From the NCBI RefSeq assembly GCF_030704685.1, contig NZ_JAUZDX010000006.1, forward strand, positions 248,001 through 312,000: a stretch of DNA of 64,000 nucleotides, read 5' to 3'. The translations under genes were made by a program, and so were the position numbers. The notes under the pieces were generated by a model. That model did not search any database. It was given only the letters and a program-made list of their open reading frames with translations, and was not told the DNA's origin. The DNA comes from Acidovorax sp. A1169. Lineage in GTDB: Bacteria; Pseudomonadota; Gammaproteobacteria; Burkholderiales; Burkholderiaceae_C. Positions 60,145-64,000 of this stretch are shown one piece after another (the stretch's first letter is position 1; every line of letters starts with the position of its first letter).

Positions 60145-60438
60145 TTACATGGCGCTGATTTCGCCCGAAGGGATCTGGCCGGTGCGCACGGCTTCGGCAG
60201 CAGCGGCACGCACGGCAGCACGGTCAGCGGTGGACTTGTAGGTCACGACGCGCGAGCCAGCGGGTTCCAGGCTGCGGGTCTGGGCCACGGTAGCGGCTTC
60301 AGCAGCCACTTCGGCACGGGTGCGTTGGGTTTCGAACTTGGTGGCGAACTGCGAAGCATCGGCTTCGTCAGCCTGTGCACCGAAGGAAACGAAAGCGGCA
60401 ACAGCGGCCAGGGAGAGGAAACGTGCGGTCTTGTTCAT
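60145..60438 (-). CDS. Small secreted DUF4148-like protein, paralog 3
   Basis: 97 residues, signal peptide MNKTARFLSLAAVAAFVSFG ending AQA, mature part DEADASQFATKFETQRTRAE onwards, C-terminal SGEISAM. Homologous to paralogs 1, 2 and 4. Second of its tandem pair. Function unknown. Confidence 0.85.
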   Translation of the reverse strand: MNKTARFLSLAAVAAFVSFGAQADEADASQFATKFETQRTRAEVAAEAATVAQTRSLEPAGSRVVTYKSTADRAAVRAAAAEAVRTGQIPSGEISAM

Positions 60439-60498
60439 GGTGATCTCGATTCTTTAATGGGTTGGATAGGGGGTCAGGTCAGTTCAGTCCGGGGCGGC

Positions 60499-60792
60499 TT
60501 ACAGAGTGCCGATTTCGCCGGAAGAGATCTGGCCGGTGCGCACGGCATCGGCAGCCTGGGCACGCACGGCAGCGCGGTCAGCGGTGGACTTGTAGGTGAC
60601 CACGCGCGAACCAGCAGGCTCGATGCTGCGGGTCTGGGCCACGGTAGCGGCTTCAGCGGCCACTTCGGCGCGGGTGCGGTTGGTTTCGAACTTGGTGGCA
60701 AATTGCGAAGCATCGGCTTCGTCGGCTTGGGCACCGAAAGAAGCGAAAGCGGCAACAGCGGCGATGGAGAGGAAGCGTGCGGTCGTGTTCAT
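60499..60792 (-). CDS. Small secreted DUF4148-like protein, paralog 4
   Basis: 97 residues with MNTTARFLSIAAVAAFASFG signal, then AQADEADASQFATKFETNRT; ends SSGEIGTL. The signal is identical to paralog 2, the mature part closest to paralog 3 in some stretches (ATVAQTRS), so the pairs have exchanged sequence or diverged together. The ATG at 60792 is preferred over an upstream in-frame Met at 60843; the spacing to AAGGAT equals that of paralog 2. Confidence 0.85.
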   Translation of the reverse strand: MNTTARFLSIAAVAAFASFGAQADEADASQFATKFETNRTRAEVAAEAATVAQTRSIEPAGSRVVTYKSTADRAAVRAQAADAVRTGQISSGEIGTL

Positions 60793-60962
60793 GATGAAAT
60801 CCTTGGAAGAAAAAAGTGACTCAAAAAACCGGAGCAAAAACAATTTCGAACCGGGTTCGGTGAGTCGCCTTGCGGGTTCGGCTCATCGATGGGTTGAACT
60901 GTACGCCGCAGGTGATCAAAGAAAAACCACCCAGTCGCGAACTAACTGTTCCAGTTTTAGAA
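60793..60962 (-). promoter_or_regulatory. Conserved leader/promoter of the small-protein pair, copy 2
   Basis: The counterpart of 45129-45300. The distal end carries AACTG-TTC-CAGTT (60944-60956), here a perfect 5-bp dyad. An AT-rich, non-coding stretch with no other visible feature follows to about 61085. Confidence 0.7.
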
Positions 60963-61166
60963 ATAATAAATAGGGTAGAAGGGCTGGGTTTACCCGTATT
61001 CCATGCCACTGCAATTGTTCAAAAAGATAGCAAAAAAGTCTTTGCTGTTAAAGGCATTTGTTCAAATCTTAATGTTTTGAAGCCGGGATGACGCTGCCTG
61101 CCGATGAGGCTCCATCATTGCAACGATTGAAACGACTGGTCACAAAGCAGCCTCAGGCGGATCGGC

Positions 61167-61190
61167 ATGTCCCGCCTGCCAGCGGGACAT
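61167..61190 (+). promoter_or_regulatory. Perfect hairpin in the selO leader
   Basis: ATGTCCCGC, CTGCCA, GCGGGACAT: nine-base perfect arms, 23 bases before the selO start. No T-run follows, so it is not a terminator; it may affect ribosome access or mark a protein site. Confidence 0.5.
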
Positions 61191-61213
61191 CGCCCCTGGG
61201 AGACAATCCGTGC

Positions 61214-62701
61214 ATGAACATGTCTTCCGACGGCGAGGCTGCTACCACCGCATCCGGCTTGGCCTGGCAGCAGGGCTTTTCCGCCCTGGGGCCGGCTTTC
61301 TTCACCGAACTGCAGCCCACGCCCTTGCCCAGCCCCCATTGGGTGGGCACCAGTGCCAGCGTGGCGCACCTGCTGGACCTGGACGAGGCCTGGCTGCGCA
61401 GCGATGCGGCCTTGCAGGCCTTCACGGGCAATGCCGTGCTCCCTGGCTCGCACCCTTTGGCCAGCGTGTACAGCGGGCACCAGTTCGGTATCTGGGCGGG
61501 CCAACTGGGCGATGGCCGGGCCATTCTGCTCGGCGAGACCGCTGCAGGGCTCGAGATCCAGCTCAAGGGCGCGGGCCGCACGCCGTATTCGCGCATGGGC
61601 GACGGCCGGGCGGTGCTGCGCTCGAGCATCCGCGAATTCCTGTGCAGCGAGGCCATGCAGGGCCTGGGTGTACCGACCACGCGTGCGCTGTGCATCACCG
61701 GGTCGCCCGCATCGGTGCGCCGCGAGGAGATCGAGACGGCGGCCGTGGTGACGCGCGTGGCGCCGAGCTTCATCCGCTTCGGCCATTTCGAGCATTTCTC
61801 GGCCAACGACATGGACGAGGAGCTCAAGGCCCTGGCCGACTATGTGATCGACCGCTACTACCCGGAGTGCCGGGGATCTGCCCAATTCGGCGGCAACCCC
61901 TATGCCGCGCTGCTGCAGGCGGTGAGCGAGCGCACGGCAGTGCTCATGGCGCAGTGGCAGGCCGTGGGCTTTTGCCACGGCGTGATGAACACCGACAACA
62001 TGAGCATCCTGGGGCTGACCATCGATTACGGGCCGTTCCAGTTCCTCGATTCCTTCGTGCCCGGCCATGTCTGCAACCACAGCGACACCCAGGGCCGCTA
62101 CGCCTACAACCGCCAACCCAATGTGGCCTACTGGAATGTGTTCTGCTTGGCGCAGGCGCTGCTGCCGCTGATCGGCGAGCAGGAACTGGCCATGGCCGCG
62201 CTGGAGTCGTACAAGACCGTGTTTCCCGCCGAGTTCATGGCCCGCATGCGCGCCAAGCTGGGTCTGGGGGCGGTAGCCGAGGAGGGCGATGCCGAGCTGA
62301 TCGATGGTCTGCTGGTGCTGCTGGCCAAGGGCGGGGTGGACTATCCGATCTTCTGGCGCCGCCTCTCCCACGCCGTGGGCACGGGCGAATTCGAGCCCGT
62401 CCGCGGCATGGTGCCCGACCAGGCGGCCTGGGACGAATGGCTGGCCAGCTACCTGGCGCAGCCCCGGCTGGCGGATCGCACGCAGGCGTCGGAGGCCATG
62501 CTGGCCACCAACCCCAAGTTCGTGCTGCGCAACCATTTGTGCGAAGAAGCCATCCGCGCGGCGAAACTTGGCGACTTCAGCGCACTCCAAACCTTGCAGC
62601 AGCTGCTCGAGAGCCCATTTGAGGAGCATCCCGGGCACGAGTCCTACGCTGCCTTCCCGCCCGCATGGGCTTCTTCCATCGAGATCAGCTGTTCATCATG
62701 A
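61214..62701 (+). CDS. selO: Protein adenylyltransferase SelO (YdiU)
   Basis: A 495-residue pseudokinase-fold AMPylase that transfers AMP from ATP to Ser, Thr or Tyr hydroxyls of proteins and is linked to the oxidative stress response. Family motifs: [60 protein letters not shown] with the catalytic Asp pair, and the C-terminal EISCSS typical of bacterial members with Cys in place of selenocysteine. ATG at 61214 preferred; ATG at 61220 possible. Overlaps msrB (ATGA). Confidence 0.95.
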   Translation: MNMSSDGEAATTASGLAWQQGFSALGPAFFTELQPTPLPSPHWVGTSASVAHLLDLDEAWLRSDAALQAFTGNAVLPGSHPLASVYSGHQFGIWAGQLGDGRAILLGETAAGLEIQLKGAGRTPYSRMGDGRAVLRSSIREFLCSEAMQGLGVPTTRALCITGSPASVRREEIETAAVVTRVAPSFIRFGHFEHFSANDMDEELKALADYVIDRYYPECRGSAQFGGNPYAALLQAVSERTAVLMAQWQAVGFCHGVMNTDNMSILGLTIDYGPFQFLDSFVPGHVCNHSDTQGRYAYNRQPNVAYWNVFCLAQALLPLIGEQELAMAALESYKTVFPAEFMARMRAKLGLGAVAEEGDAELIDGLLVLLAKGGVDYPIFWRRLSHAVGTGEFEPVRGMVPDQAAWDEWLASYLAQPRLADRTQASEAMLATNPKFVLRNHLCEEAIRAAKLGDFSALQTLQQLLESPFEEHPGHESYAAFPPAWASSIEISCSS

Positions 62702-63111
62702 CCTATCCCGTCCACAAGACCGATGCCCAATGGCAGGCCGTGCTGCAGGAGAAAGGGGCCGAGCCAGGTGCCCTGCAGGTGACGCGCTTTGCCGCCACCG
62801 AACGCCCCTTCACCGGCAAGTACGAGGCCCATTGGGCCGATGGCAGCTACCACTGCATCTGCTGCGGAGCCAAGCTGTTCGACTCGCACACCAAGTTCGA
62901 CGCGGGCTGCGGCTGGCCCAGCTTCTCTGAAGCCGTGCCCGGCGCCATAAAGGAAATCGTGGACCACAGCCATGGCATGTCGCGCACCGAGACGGTGTGT
63001 GCACAATGCGGGGCCCACCTGGGCCATGTGTTCGAAGACGGCCCCCAGCCCACCGGCCTGCGCTACTGCATGAATTCGGCCTCGCTCGACTTCGACGACA
63101 AGGCCCCCTGA
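62698..63111 (+). CDS. msrB: Peptide-methionine (R)-S-oxide reductase
   Basis: A 137-residue MsrB that reduces methionine-R-sulfoxide in proteins. Zinc ligands in CICC and CAQC pairs; catalytic Cys in [23 protein letters not shown] motif intact. Start overlaps the selO stop, so AMPylation and Met repair are translationally coupled, both tied to redox stress. Confidence 0.96.
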   Translation: MTYPVHKTDAQWQAVLQEKGAEPGALQVTRFAATERPFTGKYEAHWADGSYHCICCGAKLFDSHTKFDAGCGWPSFSEAVPGAIKEIVDHSHGMSRTETVCAQCGAHLGHVFEDGPQPTGLRYCMNSASLDFDDKAP

Positions 63112-63121
63112 CCCCGCCCCC

Positions 63122-63661
63122 ATGAAAATCCTGCTCGACTTCCTTCCCATCGTCCTGTTCGTTGCCGCCTACAAGTTCTACAACATCTATGTGGCCACCG
63201 GCGTGTTGATGGCGGCCACGGTGGTGCAGATGGCCGTGGTCTACCTGATCGACCGGCGCCTGCAGACCATGCAGAAGGTGACGCTGGCGCTGATCCTGCT
63301 GTTCGGCACGCTCACGCTGGTGCTGCAGGATGACCGTTTCATCAAGTGGAAGCCGACCGTTCTCTACGGGGCCATGGCCATTGCGCTCGCCGTGGCGCTG
63401 TGGATCCTCAAGAAGAACTACCTCAAGCTGCTGCTGGGCAGCCAGATGGAACTGCCCGATGGCGTGTGGATGCGCCTGAACGTGGCCTGGGTGATCTATT
63501 GCGCCTTCATGTCGGCCATCAACGCCTACGTGGTGCTCAATTTCAGCACCGAGGCCTGGGTGGAGTTCAAGCTCTGGGGCTATGCGTTCCCGCTGGTCTT
63601 CCTGGTGGCACAGGGCATCTATATTGCGCCCCACCTCAAGAACGACGAGCCTGCCGCATGA
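63122..63661 (+). CDS. yciB: Septation protein A family (YciB/IspZ) inner-membrane protein
   Basis: A 179-residue polytopic membrane protein with about five hydrophobic segments. [20 protein letters not shown] at the N-terminus and [15 protein letters not shown] are the family signature. YciB homologues affect cell envelope and septation. 10 bases after msrB; its stop overlaps bolA (ATGA). Confidence 0.94.
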   Translation: MKILLDFLPIVLFVAAYKFYNIYVATGVLMAATVVQMAVVYLIDRRLQTMQKVTLALILLFGTLTLVLQDDRFIKWKPTVLYGAMAIALAVALWILKKNYLKLLLGSQMELPDGVWMRLNVAWVIYCAFMSAINAYVVLNFSTEAWVEFKLWGYAFPLVFLVAQGIYIAPHLKNDEPAA

Positions 63662-63948
63662 CCATGGACACAACCGACACGAGCACGGTGCCCAGCCTGG
63701 CCCGGCAGATGCATGAGCGCCTGGCCGAACGCCTGGCGCCCACAGCGCTCGAAGTGATCGACGAAAGCGCCGACCACGCAGGGCATGTGGGGGCCAATGG
63801 CACGGGCTTTGGCACCCATTTTCGGGTGCGGATTGCCTCACCTTTGCTTACAGGCAAGAGCCGGGTGGCGCGCCATCGCCTTGTGTATGATGCGCTGCAG
63901 GAATTTTTGGATGCGGGCGTCCACGCCCTCGCTATTGAAATCCTCTGA
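63658..63948 (+). CDS. bolA: BolA family protein
   Basis: A 96-residue BolA-like protein, partner of monothiol glutaredoxins and also a morphogene-type regulator. Typical features: [34 protein letters not shown] with the conserved His, VHALAIEIL end. Start at 63658 overlaps the yciB stop; an ATG at 63664 is an alternative. The next gene is cut off by the window end. Confidence 0.92.
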   Translation: MTMDTTDTSTVPSLARQMHERLAERLAPTALEVIDESADHAGHVGANGTGFGTHFRVRIASPLLTGKSRVARHRLVYDALQEFLDAGVHALAIEIL

Positions 63949-64000
63949 ACCGGCCCCATTGTCCTCATCTGCCGGATTTCAGCTGGCAATTACTTTCTCA

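Overview
The window is high-GC bacterial chromosome, most like a betaproteobacterium of the Comamonadaceae (Acidovorax-type). The grounds are gene content and style: several TRAP transporters, a Bug-type solute receptor, many LysR/IclR/GntR/Lrp regulators, a tandem glycine riboswitch in front of gcvTHP, the selO-msrB-yciB-bolA order, and dispersed palindromic repeats. No tRNA, rRNA, CRISPR array, intact insertion sequence or prophage was found. Organism assignment is inference.

Layout. 0.1-5 kb: a nitroreductase, then a minus-strand run FKBP isomerase > MerR regulator > membrane acyltransferase > MFS exporter. 5.1-5.9 kb: a non-coding, about 730 bp inverted repeat. 5.9-10.8 kb: the glycine cleavage operon gcvT-gcvH-gcvP (minus strand) led by a two-aptamer glycine riboswitch. 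10.8-13.7 kb: a TRAP transporter (dctP, dctQ, dctM types) divergent from an Lrp-type regulator; a LysR gene follows. 16-25 kb: a plus-strand operon with a DUF1445 protein, a TRAP transporter with two binding proteins, an NTF2-like protein and a fused ATP-dependent 5-oxoprolinase, suggesting uptake and use of 5-oxoproline or D-glutamate. A chemoreceptor with its own sigma-54-type promoter comes next.

26.9-34.1 kb: ETF-ubiquinone oxidoreductase divergent from a short-chain dehydrogenase / DMT transporter / thioesterase group, then a large PAS-GGDEF-EAL protein. 34.1-34.4 kb: a hairpin MITE-like element with a CTAG target duplication; a copy of its empty target lies at 8.9 kb. 34.4-39.5 kb: a secreted protein of unknown function, an AhpD-like protein, and an IclR gene divergent from a Bug receptor / RraA-type aldolase / 2-hydroxyacid dehydrogenase group. 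39.6-44.4 kb: katG with an OxyR-like site, a carboxymuconolactone-decarboxylase-like protein, and a PAS-LuxR regulator divergent from a two-subunit CoA transferase.

44.5-60.8 kb is the most striking part. Two tandem pairs of a small secreted protein (four 97-residue paralogs) with near-identical leaders lie in direct orientation about 15.7 kb apart. Between them sits a polyol or sugar cassette: a ribose-type ABC transporter with a Tat-type signal on its binding protein, an aldo/keto reductase, a class I aldolase and a 1559-residue secreted protein on the minus strand; an FGGY kinase, a GlpD-like dehydrogenase and a GntR/HutC regulator on the plus strand. The giant protein combines beta-propeller, LamG, PKD, two haem-c sites and a ricin-type lectin. 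The divergent promoter carries three copies of a TGTNATNACA-like operator. The inferred route is import, phosphorylation, oxidation to a ketose phosphate, aldol cleavage, then reduction or oxidation of the aldehyde product. The window ends with selO, msrB, yciB and bolA.
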